Origin: an uncultured Clostridia bacterium
GTDB taxonomy: Bacteria; Bacillota; Clostridia; Oscillospirales; Ruminococcaceae
Direction: 5' to 3'
Assembly: GCA_947624745.1 (NCBI GenBank)
Contig: CANQLR010000006.1
Location: 1-64,000 of the forward strand
DNA: 64,000 nt
A program made the position numbers and the translations under genes. The notes under the pieces were generated by a model. That model did not search any database. It saw only the letters and a list, made by a program, of their open reading frames with translations, and was not told the origin of the DNA. Below are positions 23,086-32,622 of the stretch, one piece after another. Every line of letters begins with the position of its first letter. The stretch's first letter is position 1.

Positions 23086-23417
23086 CTGTCAGAGAGCTTT
23101 CCAAAGCGCTCGGCTGCGAGGAGCTGAAGCTGCCCGAACCGGACCGCGAGGTCGAGGGCTGCTACTGCGGAGACCTTTTAAGCTGGGTGATGGGGCGCGC
23201 GCAGGCCTCGCAGGCATGGATAACGATAATGTCGAACATAAATATCGTTGCCGTGGCGACCCTTTGCGACGTCAGCTGCATTATCCTTTCGGAAAACGTC
23301 ATGCCGGACGACGGCGTTTTGGACGTCGCCGAGGCAAAGGGCGTGAACATTCTTCGCACCGCCGATACCACCTTCGGCGCCGCCGCGGCCCTTGCAAGGG
23401 TAACGGGAAATGAATAA
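23082..23417 (+). CDS. DRTGG-like domain protein (second copy)
   Basis: 111 residues, GTG start overlapping the previous stop (GTGA). Contains VEGCYCGDLLSWVMGRAQAS and CDVSCIILSENVMPDDGVLD, aligning loosely with the protein at 20955 in size, order of strands and the SSKK/RTADTT-like ending. Probably a paralogous DRTGG-type ligand-binding protein. It overlaps the PHP gene start by 8 bases. Ligand unknown. Confidence 0.7.
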   Translation: MTVRELSKALGCEELKLPEPDREVEGCYCGDLLSWVMGRAQASQAWITIMSNINIVAVATLCDVSCIILSENVMPDDGVLDVAEAKGVNILRTADTTFGAAAALARVTGNE

Positions 23418-24153
23418 ATACTACTACGACCTTCATATCCATTCCTGCCTTTCGCCCTGCGCCGACAACGACATGACCCCGGCAAACATCGCGGGGACGG
23501 CGACCTTGGCGGGGATACAGATAATGGCTTTGACCGATCACAACTCGGTGAAAAACTGCCCCGCGTTTTTTAAGGCGTGCAAGAAATACGGCGTAATTCC
23601 CGTTCCGGGAATGGAGCTTACAACGGCGGAGGATATCCACGCGGTCTGCCTTTTTGAAACGCTCGACATGGCGCTTGCCTTCGGCGAGGAGATAGATTCG
23701 AGGCGGGTGAAGATCCCAAACCGGGTGGACATCTTCGGCGACCAGTTCATCATGGACGAGAACGAAAATATCATCGGCACCGACGAATTCATGCTCCCGA
23801 ACGCAACGACGGTGAGCATCGACGAGGCGCCGGGGATCGTAAAAAAATACGGCGGCGTGTGCTATCCCGCGCATATAGACAGGCAGGCGAACGGCATCGT
23901 CGCGGTTTTGGGAACATTTCCCGACAAGCCCGCGTTTAGTTGCTTCGAGCTGCACGACAAGGAGAAGCGGCGTGAACTTTCGGAGCGTTTTCCGATACTT
24001 TCGGGTAAACGCCTCGTCGTGAGTTCTGACGCGCACTATCTTTGGGACATACGCGACGCGGACTGCACTATTGAACTGGACGACGAGCCGTACTCGGGGG
24101 ATCTTGTGAGAAAAAGGCTGATTGAAAAGCTTAAAAACGGAGGCGCGGAATGA
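23410..24153 (+). CDS. PHP-domain metal-dependent phosphoesterase
   Basis: 247 residues. PHP motifs in order: DLHIHSCLSPCADND (motif I, HxH), LTDHNSVKNC (motif II), PGMELTT (Glu ligand), YPAHIDR (His ligand) and VVSSDAHYLWDI (last Asp-His). The full metal set suggests an active phosphoesterase; similar TrpH-type proteins act on small phosphates or nucleotides. Its position between a DRTGG gene and an ATPase gene, with overlaps on both sides, suggests a role in a phosphorylation- or nucleotide-based control circuit. Substrate unknown. Confidence 0.85.
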   Translation: MNKYYYDLHIHSCLSPCADNDMTPANIAGTATLAGIQIMALTDHNSVKNCPAFFKACKKYGVIPVPGMELTTAEDIHAVCLFETLDMALAFGEEIDSRRVKIPNRVDIFGDQFIMDENENIIGTDEFMLPNATTVSIDEAPGIVKKYGGVCYPAHIDRQANGIVAVLGTFPDKPAFSCFELHDKEKRRELSERFPILSGKRLVVSSDAHYLWDIRDADCTIELDDEPYSGDLVRKRLIEKLKNGGAE

Positions 24154-24713
24154 AGGAGCTGTCTTTGAACATACTTGACATCGCAAAAAATTCCGTCAAG
24201 GCGGGGGCTAAACTCTGCACCGTTGAGATAACCGAGGATCGGGAGACTTTGGATCTTAAGATCTCGGACGACGGCTGCGGAATGAAGGAGGAGTTTGTAA
24301 AAAACGTCACCGACCCGTTTTGCACCACGCGGACCACTCGCGCGGTCGGCCTCGGGATACCGCTTTTGAAGCTCGAAGCCGAGCAGACCGGCGGCAGCTT
24401 TTCCATCACCTCCCGCCACGAGAGCGAATACCCCGACGATCACGGCACAGTAACCGAGGCGAAATTTTATAAAAACCACATCGACATGACCCCGCTCGGG
24501 GACATAATAAGCTCGGTGGCGACCCTTGTGCAGGGCAGCCCCGAAATAGACTTTCTTTTCATACACCGCCTCCCCGGGGGAGAGGTAAGGCTCGACACCA
24601 GGGAGCTCAGGGAGGTCTTGGGCGACGACGTGCCGCTCGACCTGCCGGACGTGCTTGTATGGATTAAGGAGAACCTGCGCGGGCAGTATGATGAACTGAA
24701 CGCGAAGGAATAA
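24150..24713 (+). CDS. GHKL-type ATPase (second regulatory ATPase of the operon)
   Basis: 187 residues. MKELSLNILDIAKNSVKAGA holds the N-box, KISDDGCGMKEEFV the G1 box, and TTRAVGLGIPLLKLEAEQTG the G2 region, as in histidine-kinase ATPase domains. There is no sensor or phospho-acceptor domain. The C-terminal 80 residues are helical and unassigned. It overlaps the PHP stop by four bases. Together with the RsbW-like protein at 21305 it gives the operon two separate ATPase modules. Confidence 0.8.
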   Translation: MKELSLNILDIAKNSVKAGAKLCTVEITEDRETLDLKISDDGCGMKEEFVKNVTDPFCTTRTTRAVGLGIPLLKLEAEQTGGSFSITSRHESEYPDDHGTVTEAKFYKNHIDMTPLGDIISSVATLVQGSPEIDFLFIHRLPGGEVRLDTRELREVLGDDVPLDLPDVLVWIKENLRGQYDELNAKE

Positions 24714-24757
24714 ATAAAGTGTATAATAAAAATTACTATAGAAAGGAAGTTTTTATC

Positions 24758-25123
24758 ATGAAATCATTAGCAGAACTTCAGGCGATCAGAGAAAAGATGA
24801 AAAACCGCGTCGTACTGCGCGAGGGTCAGGGCGACATTCGCGTAGTGGTCGGCATGGCTACCTGCGGCATTGCCGCCGGAGCAAGGCCGGTCCTTTCGGC
24901 GTTCGTCGACGGCGTTGCCGAGGCGGGTCTTTCCGACAAGGTCACCGTCACCCAGACAGGCTGCATCGGCATCTGCCAGTACGAGCCGGTCGTCGAGGTC
25001 TTTGAAGCCGGCAAGGAAAAGGTCACCTATGTGAAGATGACCGCTGACAAGGCCAAGGAGGTCATCGAAAAGCACCTCAAGGGCGGCTCTCCCGTTTCGG
25101 AATACACCATCGGGAACAACTGA
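24758..25123 (+). CDS. thioredoxin-like [2Fe-2S] ferredoxin of the hydrogenase operon
   Basis: 121 residues, MKSLAELQAIREKMKNRVVL, with a thioredoxin-fold [2Fe-2S] site formed by MATCGIAAGARPVL and TQTGCIGICQYEPV. The same fold recurs at the N-terminus of the next protein and in HydC, giving three such domains in the locus. GAAAGGAAG precedes the start. In related operons this small protein lies directly before the NuoF-like subunit and may relay electrons. Confidence 0.85.
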   Translation: MKSLAELQAIREKMKNRVVLREGQGDIRVVVGMATCGIAAGARPVLSAFVDGVAEAGLSDKVTVTQTGCIGICQYEPVVEVFEAGKEKVTYVKMTADKAKEVIEKHLKGGSPVSEYTIGNN

Positions 25124-25153
25124 TAAGTATATAATTTAGGAGGTATATAAAAT

Positions 25154-26980
25154 ATGATTCGAGCACAAGTGCTTATCTGCGGCGGTACCGGCTGTACCTC
25201 GAGCGGCAGTAAAGCGATCCAGAAGGCTTTTACCGAGCAGATCGAGCTTGCCGGTCTTTCCGAGGAGGTAAAGCTTGTCCAGACGGGCTGCTTCGGCCTC
25301 TGCGCTTTGGGACCGGTAGTCATCATCTACCCCGACGGCACCTTCTACTCAAGAGTTACTCCCGACGACGTCAGCGAGATAGTTACCGAGCACCTTCTTA
25401 AGGGACGCGTCGTCGAGCGCCTTGTTTACGCCGACACCGGCGAGGAGAAGGTCGAGGACGTCACCCAGGTATCCCTTTCGGACACCGCCTTCTATAAGGC
25501 GCAGCACCGCGTTGCGCTCAGAAACTGCGGCGTCATCAACCCCGAAAACATCGACGAGTACATAGCCATGGACGGCTACCAGGCCCTCGGCAAGGTCCTC
25601 ACCGAAATGACCCCGGAAGAGGTCATCGACGTAGTTTTGAAGTCGGGCCTTCGCGGCCGCGGCGGCGCGGGCTTCCCGACCGGGCGTAAGTGGAGCATGG
25701 CGAGGACCTTGGTTCCCGACGCTGACCAGAAATACGTCTGCTGCAACGCCGACGAAGGCGACCCGGGCGCTTTCATGGACCGTTCCGTCCTCGAGGGCGA
25801 CCCCCACGCGGTCCTCGAAGCCATGGCGATAGCGGGCTACGCTATCGGCGCAAACCAGGGCTTCATCTATGTCAGAGCCGAGTATCCTATCGCCGTTGCG
25901 CGCCTTAAAATAGCCATACAGCAGGCGCATGAATACGGGCTTTTGGGCAAGAATATCTTCGGCACGGGATTTGACTTTGACATCGAGCTCAGGCTCGGCG
26001 CGGGCGCGTTCGTTTGCGGCGAGGAGACCGCTCTTATGACCTCCATCGAGGGCAAGAGAGGCGAGCCGAGGCCGAGGCCTCCGTTCCCGGCGGTCAAGGG
26101 TCTTTTCGGCAAGCCGACAATTCTCAACAACGTCGAAACATATGCAAATATCCCCCAGATAATCCTCAAGGGCGCGGACTGGTTCGCCTCGATGGGCACC
26201 GAAAAGTCCAAGGGCACCAAGGTGTTCGCCCTCGGCGGCAAGATCAAGCACACCGGCCTCGTTGAGGTACCTATGGGCACCACCCTCCGCCAGATAGTCG
26301 AGGAGATCGGCGGCGGTATCCCGAACGGCAAGAAGTTCAAGGCCGCCCAGACCGGCGGACCTTCCGGCGGCTGCATCCCGGCGGAGCACCTCGACGTCCC
26401 GATCGACTACGATAACCTCATCGCGATCGGCTCGATGATGGGCTCGGGCGGACTTATCGTCATGGACGAGGACAACTGCATGGTCGACATCGCGAAGTTC
26501 TTCCTCGAATTCACCGTCGACGAGTCCTGCGGAAAGTGCACCCCCTGCCGCGTGGGTACAAAGAGACTTCTTGAAATGCTCACCAAGATCACCGACGGCA
26601 AGGGCACCATGGAGGACCTCGACGAGATGGAGCAGCTCTGCTACTACATCAAGAACAACGCGCTCTGCGGCCTCGGACAGACCGCCCCGAACCCCGTTCT
26701 TTCGACCCTTCGCTACTTCAGGGACGAGTATATCGCCCACATCGTCGACAAGAAATGCCCGGCTGGCGTCTGCAAGAACCTTCTCACCTATAAGATCGAC
26801 AGGGAGAAGTGCATCGGCTGCGGAATGTGCGCAAGGCAGTGCCCTGCGAACGCGATTTCCAAGACCGACTACACCGCCCCCGGCAAGAAGCTTCCCGCAA
26901 TGGCTATTGACCCCGAAAAGTGCGTGAAGTGCGGCGCTTGCATGTCTACCTGCAAGTTCAAGGCCATAACCAAGGAATAA
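25154..26980 (+). CDS. hydB: HydB/NuoF-like flavoprotein subunit, NAD-binding
   Basis: 608 residues in three parts. Residues 1-85 are a thioredoxin-like [2Fe-2S] domain (CGGTGCTSSGS; QTGCFGLCALGPVV). The NuoF core holds the NADH/FMN site (GRGGAGFPTGRKWSMA; NADEGDPGAFMDR) and a [4Fe-4S] motif (ESCGKCTPCRVGTKR). The C-terminus carries two ferredoxin clusters (CIGCGMCARQCP and CVKCGACMSTCK). This is the canonical layout of the bifurcating-hydrogenase beta subunit, which exchanges electrons among NAD(H), ferredoxin and HydA. AGGAGG precedes the ATG; hydA starts 18 bases downstream. Confidence 0.94.
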   Translation: MIRAQVLICGGTGCTSSGSKAIQKAFTEQIELAGLSEEVKLVQTGCFGLCALGPVVIIYPDGTFYSRVTPDDVSEIVTEHLLKGRVVERLVYADTGEEKVEDVTQVSLSDTAFYKAQHRVALRNCGVINPENIDEYIAMDGYQALGKVLTEMTPEEVIDVVLKSGLRGRGGAGFPTGRKWSMARTLVPDADQKYVCCNADEGDPGAFMDRSVLEGDPHAVLEAMAIAGYAIGANQGFIYVRAEYPIAVARLKIAIQQAHEYGLLGKNIFGTGFDFDIELRLGAGAFVCGEETALMTSIEGKRGEPRPRPPFPAVKGLFGKPTILNNVETYANIPQIILKGADWFASMGTEKSKGTKVFALGGKIKHTGLVEVPMGTTLRQIVEEIGGGIPNGKKFKAAQTGGPSGGCIPAEHLDVPIDYDNLIAIGSMMGSGGLIVMDEDNCMVDIAKFFLEFTVDESCGKCTPCRVGTKRLLEMLTKITDGKGTMEDLDEMEQLCYYIKNNALCGLGQTAPNPVLSTLRYFRDEYIAHIVDKKCPAGVCKNLLTYKIDREKCIGCGMCARQCPANAISKTDYTAPGKKLPAMAIDPEKCVKCGACMSTCKFKAITKE

Positions 26981-26998
26981 AGGAGGAAGTGCTGTAAA

Positions 26999-28759
26999 AT
27001 GGATACAAAAATGATAAATCTTAAGATAGACGGCGTGGCCGTCAGCGTGCCCGACGGCACCACTATCCTCGAAGCGGCAAGGCAGGCGGGCGTGAACGTC
27101 CCCACCCTTTGCTACATGAAGGACTTAAACCAGATAGGCGCCTGCCGTATCTGCGTCGTCGAGGCCAACGAGGGCAGGGGCTTCAGGACCGTCGCCTCCT
27201 GCGTTTACCCCGTCACCGAGGGTATGGAGGTAAAGACCAACTCCCTTAACGTTCAGAAATCAAGAAAGATGACCTTAGAGCTCCTTCTTTCGACCCACGA
27301 CAGAAAGTGCCTTTCCTGCGTGAGATCGGATAACTGCGAGTTCCAGGCACTCTGCCGCGACTACGGCGTCGACAAGGAGGACAAATTCGACGGCGACAAG
27401 CCCCACTACGAGCTTGACACCTCGGCCGTCCACATGATAAGAGACAACAACAAGTGCGTTCTCTGTCGCCGCTGCGTGGCCGCCTGCGCCGCCCAGCACG
27501 TCGCCGTCATCGGCACCAACGACAGAGGTATCGACACCAACGTTTCCTGCGGATTCGGCCTCGGACTTGCCGACACGGGCTGCGTATCCTGCGGCCAGTG
27601 CATCATCAACTGCCCGACAGGCGCTCTTCGCGAAAAGGACGACACCGACAAGGTCTTCGCCGCCCTCAACGACCCCGAGAAGATAGTTATCGTCCAGACC
27701 GCCCCTGCCGTAAGAGCCGCCCTCGGCGAAGATTTCGGCATGGAGATCGGCACCGGCGTCGAAGGCAAGATGGTCGCGGCGCTTCGCAGGCTCGGCTTTG
27801 ACAAGGTGTTCGACACCGACGTAGGAGCGGACTTCACCATCATGGAGGAGGGCACCGAGTTTATCCACCGCGTCAAAAACGGCGGAGTGCTCCCGATGAT
27901 CACCTCCTGCTCGCCCGGCTGGGTCAAGTTCTGCGAGACTTACCACCCGAACATGATCCCGAACCTCTCCTCCTGCAAGTCGCCTCAGCAGATGTTCGGC
28001 GCGATCATCAAGACCTGGTACGCCGAGAAGAACGGAATTGATCCGAAGAAGATCGTTTCCGTCTCGGTCATGCCCTGCACCGCGAAGAAGTTCGAGATCA
28101 AGCGCGACGACCAGTCCGCCTCGGGGCTTCCCGACCTCGACATCTCGATCACCACTCGCGAACTCGCGAGAATGATCAAGCGCGCGGGAATCGACTTCAA
28201 GAACCTTCCCGACGAGAAGTTTGACAGTCCTCTCGGCGAGGGTACAGGTGCGGGCGTCATCTTCGGCGCGACCGGCGGCGTTATGGAGGCTGCCCTTCGC
28301 ACCGTCGCCGAGGTCATGGAGGGCAAGGTCATCGACAACGTCGATTACCACGCTGTCCGCGGCACCGACGCCATCAAGGAAGCGACCCTCAACATCGCCG
28401 GCATGGACGTGAACATCTGCGTTGTTTCCGGCCTCGAGGCCGCTCATCAGGTGCTTTGCGCGGTCGAAAACGGCGAGAAGAACTATCACTTCATCGAGAT
28501 AATGTGCTGCCCGGGCGGCTGTGTAAACGGCGGCGGCCAGCCTATTCAGTCCTCGACAGTCCGCTCGACCGTCGACATCAAGGCAAAGCGCGCGAGCGCC
28601 CTTTACAGCTACGACCAGGCGAACGTGAAGCGCAAGAGCCACGAGAGCGAGGCCGTCAAGACGATCTACGGCGAGTTCTTCGGCGAGCCCGGCTCGCACA
28701 AGGCCCACGAGATCCTGCATACCAGCTATGTAGACCGCTCCGCGGGAGTTGTGAAGTAA
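26999..28759 (+). CDS. hydA: [FeFe] hydrogenase catalytic subunit
   Basis: 586 residues. N-terminal plant-type [2Fe-2S] domain, a His/Cys cluster region (HDRKCLSCVRSDNCEFQALC), two [4Fe-4S] motifs (CVLCRRCVAAC; CVSCGQCIINCP), then the H-domain with TSCSPGWVKFCE, VMPCTAKKFE and EIMCCPGGCVNGGGQP, and a C-terminal tail typical of trimeric enzymes. It evolves or takes up H2 in the cytoplasm together with the HydB and HydC subunits. AAAGGAGG precedes the start. The downstream terminator seems to have been lost or displaced where the recombinase block begins. Confidence 0.96.
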   Translation: MDTKMINLKIDGVAVSVPDGTTILEAARQAGVNVPTLCYMKDLNQIGACRICVVEANEGRGFRTVASCVYPVTEGMEVKTNSLNVQKSRKMTLELLLSTHDRKCLSCVRSDNCEFQALCRDYGVDKEDKFDGDKPHYELDTSAVHMIRDNNKCVLCRRCVAACAAQHVAVIGTNDRGIDTNVSCGFGLGLADTGCVSCGQCIINCPTGALREKDDTDKVFAALNDPEKIVIVQTAPAVRAALGEDFGMEIGTGVEGKMVAALRRLGFDKVFDTDVGADFTIMEEGTEFIHRVKNGGVLPMITSCSPGWVKFCETYHPNMIPNLSSCKSPQQMFGAIIKTWYAEKNGIDPKKIVSVSVMPCTAKKFEIKRDDQSASGLPDLDISITTRELARMIKRAGIDFKNLPDEKFDSPLGEGTGAGVIFGATGGVMEAALRTVAEVMEGKVIDNVDYHAVRGTDAIKEATLNIAGMDVNICVVSGLEAAHQVLCAVENGEKNYHFIEIMCCPGGCVNGGGQPIQSSTVRSTVDIKAKRASALYSYDQANVKRKSHESEAVKTIYGEFFGEPGSHKAHEILHTSYVDRSAGVVK

Positions 28760-28822
28760 ATAAAAAGGCCCCCGGTTCATAACGTGGGGCGTCATAAGGA
28801 AGTCGAAACAAATTTTTCTGAA

Positions 28823-28850
28823 GCGGCATAATTTCGGTTATGCCGTTTCT
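28823..28850. terminator. hairpin at the end of the recombinase block
   Basis: CGGCATAA-TTTCGG-TTATGCCG followed by TTTCT. It overlaps the 3' end of the leftward recombinase relic and follows hydA by about 65 bases. A partial stem GGCCCC...GGGGC (28768-28788) without T-run precedes it. Confidence 0.55.
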
Positions 28851-30087
28851 CTTTGTCTTTCCTTCCGCAAAAGTTCGTTAATTGGTATGAAGTCCACAAG
28901 GTCATACTGTATTCTTATTTTTTGTTTCCTCTTGCCACTTGACTTGTCGGGCTTCTCAACGTAAATCGCCTTAATAAGCTCGCGTAAAGCATAAGAGGGC
29001 AATTCTTTCAATCCATCGTACTTTTTTGCCTTTTTAATGAACAACTCCAGATTTTCATTCTGCCGCTCCTGCTCTGCAATTTCGGCTTGCAACTCGGAAA
29101 TATCATTGCCTGCTCATCTTCGTATTGCTCGCTCATCATTACAAACCGTTCGTCACTAAGTTTTGCCGCCACGTTATCCTCGTAAATCTTGATGAATAGG
29201 TGGTCAAGTTCGGTAAGACGTTTCTCCTTTTGCGCGAGTTTTCGCTTAGCTGATTTAATTATCTCCGAGCTTTTGAGGGACATTTTCTCGCTCATAATCT
29301 GCCGAAAATAATTTTCATGAGCCGTAACGTATGAGATTACAACCTGCAAATTATTCAGCACAAGCTGTTCAAGGACGACCGCGCGGATAAAGTGGGCAGT
29401 ACAATCTCCTGTATTGCTGCGATATTTGCCACAAACGAAATGGTCTTGCCTTTTCTCAAAATATTTTGTGGTGCAGTACCTCATCTTCGCCCCGCAATCA
29501 TCGCAATACACCAGTCCCGAGAACATACTGCTTTTGCCTGTTCGCGTTCTGCGATGACGTTGCTTGCGGATCTCTTGCACCTTTTTGAACACTTCTGGAT
29601 TTATAATCTCGGGGTGAGTATTCTCGAAAATCGCCCAATTTTCCTCGGGGTTGTCGCGCTGCTTTTTGTCCCAGATTGAATTGGTATAGGTCTTAAAATT
29701 GACCGTGCAACCTGTATACTCCCTGCGTTCCAATATGTGTACGACGGTGTTGACATTCCAGTGGTAAGGGTCAGAACTGAAACTTCGAGAACTAAGACCA
29801 TGTGCATTTTTATATGCCGTGGGGTTTAAGACTTTCGCTGCTGTCAGTGCCTTTGCAATCTGCATTGGACCGCGACCTTCCGTGCACATTTGGAAAATTT
29901 GCTTAACGATTTCAGCAGATTCCACATCAACTTCCCATTCACCACTATCACCCTTTTTGTAACCATAAGGCACATTTGTGGTCAGCGGGACACCACGAGT
30001 CCCTTTCGCCTTTTGAACGGCTCGTATCTTTTGGCTGGTATCCTTGGCAAAGAACTCGTTAGTCACCCTTTCATAAAGAATGACGGC
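28838..30087 (-). pseudogene. large serine recombinase, N-terminally truncated and frameshifted
   Basis: The surviving part starts around TNEFFAKDTSQKIRAVQKAK, continues through the Recombinase domain (PYGYKKGDSGEWEVDVESAE), the zinc ribbon (GLVYCDDCGAKMRYC ... FVCGKYRS) and a coiled-coil region. A one-base shift near 29108 moves the C-terminus (LQAEIAEQERQNENLELFIK) into another frame, ending at 28838. The whole N-terminal resolvase catalytic domain is missing, and the frame is fused directly after the stop of the next recombinase. Clearly non-functional. Confidence 0.85.
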
Positions 30088-31632
30088 TTATAATTCTACA
30101 AACCCCACGAAATTGTAGTAGATATTGATGTCGCGCTCAACATGTCCATCGACTTCGCGCTTCTCGCCGATTTCAATCTTTTGAATCAGCCGAGCAAGGG
30201 TCGCGCGGTCGAGTTCTTCAAGTTGAGCATAATCTTGAATCATATCGAGCCAATCGTCTACGGATTTCTCACTTTCCTGACTTGTCACTAACTTCGTGGA
30301 AATTTCTTTTTTATGCTCCAACTTTTCGGCACGTTCAGCTTCATACTTGTTAAGCAGGTTAATGCAAACGCCCTCGGGTATACGGCCCATAACTTTGTCC
30401 TCATATGCGGCTTGAATCAGCTTTTCAAGCTCTGCAAGGCGTTTGTCAATCGCTGTAAGTTCAGTTTTGAGCATACTTGTCCGCTCAGCACTTGCTGATT
30501 TTTTCATGGCGAGAATCCGCTCTTTCAATGCTTCACGATTTCTCTGCGCGAGGATAGCCTTGCTCCGAATATCAGTCAACACGACGGCAATCAATGCTTT
30601 CTGATTTATGTAGTGCGTCGAACAAGCGTCTTTCCCGCCTATAGCGTACCTGTTGCAGACATACGACTTAAACTCCGGCTCTTTTCCCGATGTTGTCTTG
30701 CGGTAATCGCGCATGTATCGCAGTGACGAGCCACAGTCCATGCACCTCAAAATCCCGCCAAACAAGGCAATCATCCCGCTTTTGCCGGTTCTTCCGCGCC
30801 CAGGGTGGTTGTCCATTCGTTGGACCGCGTCCCAGACGTCTTGTGAAATCAATGTCTCGTGTGTGTTCTCAACCTTAATCCACTCGCTTGGAGGTTTGGT
30901 GATTTGCTTGTGATTTTTATAGGACACCGTTCCCGTTTTGTTCTGAACCATGTGACCGAGGTACACTTCGTTACGGAGAATCGACTTAACGGTCGTATCG
31001 TTCCAATACGGCGATTTGCTGCGGATATTTTCCCGACCGGTCGACATGTAGTAGAACGTCCTCGGAGCAGGTACTCCCTCGGTGTTAAGCTGCGTGGCGA
31101 TTTTGCGGAAACTGTCGCCCTGCAAGCGCATATCAAAAATATGCCTAACAATCGGAGCCGTTATCGGGTCGATTTCCAAAATGTGCTTGTCTGCTTCGCT
31201 TTTCTTGTAACCGAGGGGTGCATAACAGCCGACATACTTGCCACTTTTGAATGTAGATTGTTTAACCGCTTTTATTTTAGAGCTTGTGTCGCGAGCGTAG
31301 AGATCGTTCATAACGTTCTTGATAATTACAAGCATTTCGTTATTCTTCTGCAAGGTATCAACGCCGTCGTTAAGGGCGATGAATCGGCAGCCGAGCGACG
31401 GGAACACGAAATCCATATACCGACCTGCCTCTATGTAATCGCGCCCGAGGCGGCTTAAATCCTTGCACAAAACAAGGTTGATTTTCTTGTCCGTCGCGTC
31501 CTGCACAAGCCGATTAAACTCCGGGCGGTCAAACGTTGTGCCGCTCACGCCGTCGTCACAGTAGTAATCAAAGATGTTCCAGCCCTGCTCTCGGGCATAC
31601 CTGCCGAGCAGCTCATTTTGAGACTCAATTTG
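30088..31632 (-). pseudogene. large serine recombinase lacking the catalytic serine region
   Basis: Open frame from 31632 leftward begins QIESQNELLGRYAREQGWNI and continues FDYYCDDGVSGTTFDRPEFN, the middle of a resolvase domain. The first 30 or so residues, including the YxRxSxD catalytic serine, are absent; a TGA precedes the frame directly. The rest is intact: CKDLSRLGRDYIEAGRYMDF, Recombinase domain, zinc ribbon (LRCMDCGSSLRYM ... SYVCNRYAIGG), coiled coil and a C-terminus ending YYNFVGFVEL. A shorter protein could start at the GTG at 31548 but would not be a recombinase. Remains of an integrative element. Confidence 0.85.
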
Positions 31633-31892
31633 TCAAGGGCATTTTCCACAAATAATTGTGTGTTTTGCATGACTATAAAAAAGGCTTTCTTATAATCATA
31701 AAATGCAAGTTGCTCGCAACACATTTGAATTATTTAACATGTCCCCATTCAAGATGACCGGTACCCGTAAAAAGGTTGTGAAGAAAATATAATTACGGCA
31801 TTTGTCGGGCTGGATTGGGACAAACAAAAAGCACGAAGTATATGGAGTCCTGCGCTTCGTGCTCTTTTTTGGCTGCCCGCCTATACCTTTTT
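31633..31892. other. spacer at the edge of the recombinase block
   Basis: AT-rich. Contains a 17-codon frame at 31741-31794 (MSPFKMTGTRKKVVKKI) without ribosome site, probably a relic, and the strong terminator at 31830-31870. No attachment-site repeat could be identified. Confidence 0.4.
31830..31870. terminator. rho-independent terminator
   Basis: AGCACGAAG (31830-31838) pairs with CTTCGTGCT (31855-31863), followed by CTTTTTT. Closely similar in stem to the terminator at 40416-40454. Confidence 0.85.
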
Positions 31893-32425
31893 TTATTTTA
31901 GGAATATCCGGTTGATCAGAGCCGCTATTTCATTTGGACTTTTTGCTGAATCCGTTATGAGCAAGTGCCGCAAGATGTGATACATTCCGCGGTTGATAAA
32001 CTCGGAAAGGTATTCCCTGGCTTCGCTGTTTATATGCGATTCTCCGTTAAAAAACTGTTCAGGTTTCAGAAGGGAAAACTTAGCGCTGCCAAACATTTTT
32101 TCAATATCCTCATCTGAATTATTCCGAAAAAGAACTTTTTCCAAATCGATGTGCGCGTACAAAACCTCGCATAGTTTTAGAAGACGCTCCTGCTGCGTGA
32201 GATTTCCGTCTTTTGGAATGGACTCCGAGATCTCTGCGATGAGATCTTGTTCAATTTCTATCAGCACATCTCTCGGCTGCCATAGTATTCATAAAACGTG
32301 GAACGGTTGATCTCCGCCCCTATACACAGTTCCTTAACGCTGACCTGATGAATTTTCTTGCTTTTCAGAATTTTCAGCAGGCTTTCTTTTATCAGCCTTT
32401 TTGTCAACATGACTCTTTGATTCAC
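31893..32425 (-). pseudogene. TetR-family repressor, one frameshift
   Basis: GTG 32425 follows GCGGAGGTG and starts VNQRVMLTKRLIKESLLKIL. The HTH reads SVKELCIGAEINRSTFYEYY. Near 32265 a one-base loss moves the rest (VLIEIEQDLIAEISESIPKD and onward to AALINRIFLK) into another frame. Together about 176 residues, a normal TetR length. It is divergent from the transporter relic at 32623, with dyad operators between them, so it once probably repressed that gene. Confidence 0.75.
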
Positions 32426-32471
32426 CGTTTTCACCTCCGCAAAACAACAAATTTGGGAATGTGTTGTTTTA

Positions 32472-32509
32472 CCGACATTTAACAACAACTGTCGGTTGAT
32501 TTTCCGACA
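32472..32509. promoter_or_regulatory. putative TetR operators
   Basis: CCGACA (32472-32477), TGTCGG (32490-32495) and CCGACA (32504-32509) occur in the divergent spacer, with GTTG/CAAC extensions (ACAACAACTGTCGGTTG; CCGACATCTGTTGCAA). The first two form an 18-step dyad suited to a dimeric repressor. Confidence 0.55.
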
Positions 32510-32622
32510 TCTGTTGCAAATAATTATATCAAGGCAGGTTTTATATGTCAAGTGACCTGTCAAAAACGACTTAAAAAGAGGTGTTTTAATATTTCTTAAA
32601 GAAAACTTGAAGGAGGGTCATT

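Noticed and set aside
27275-28795. 506-codon minus-strand frame opposite hydA
   Set aside because: Antisense of a strongly conserved catalytic gene.
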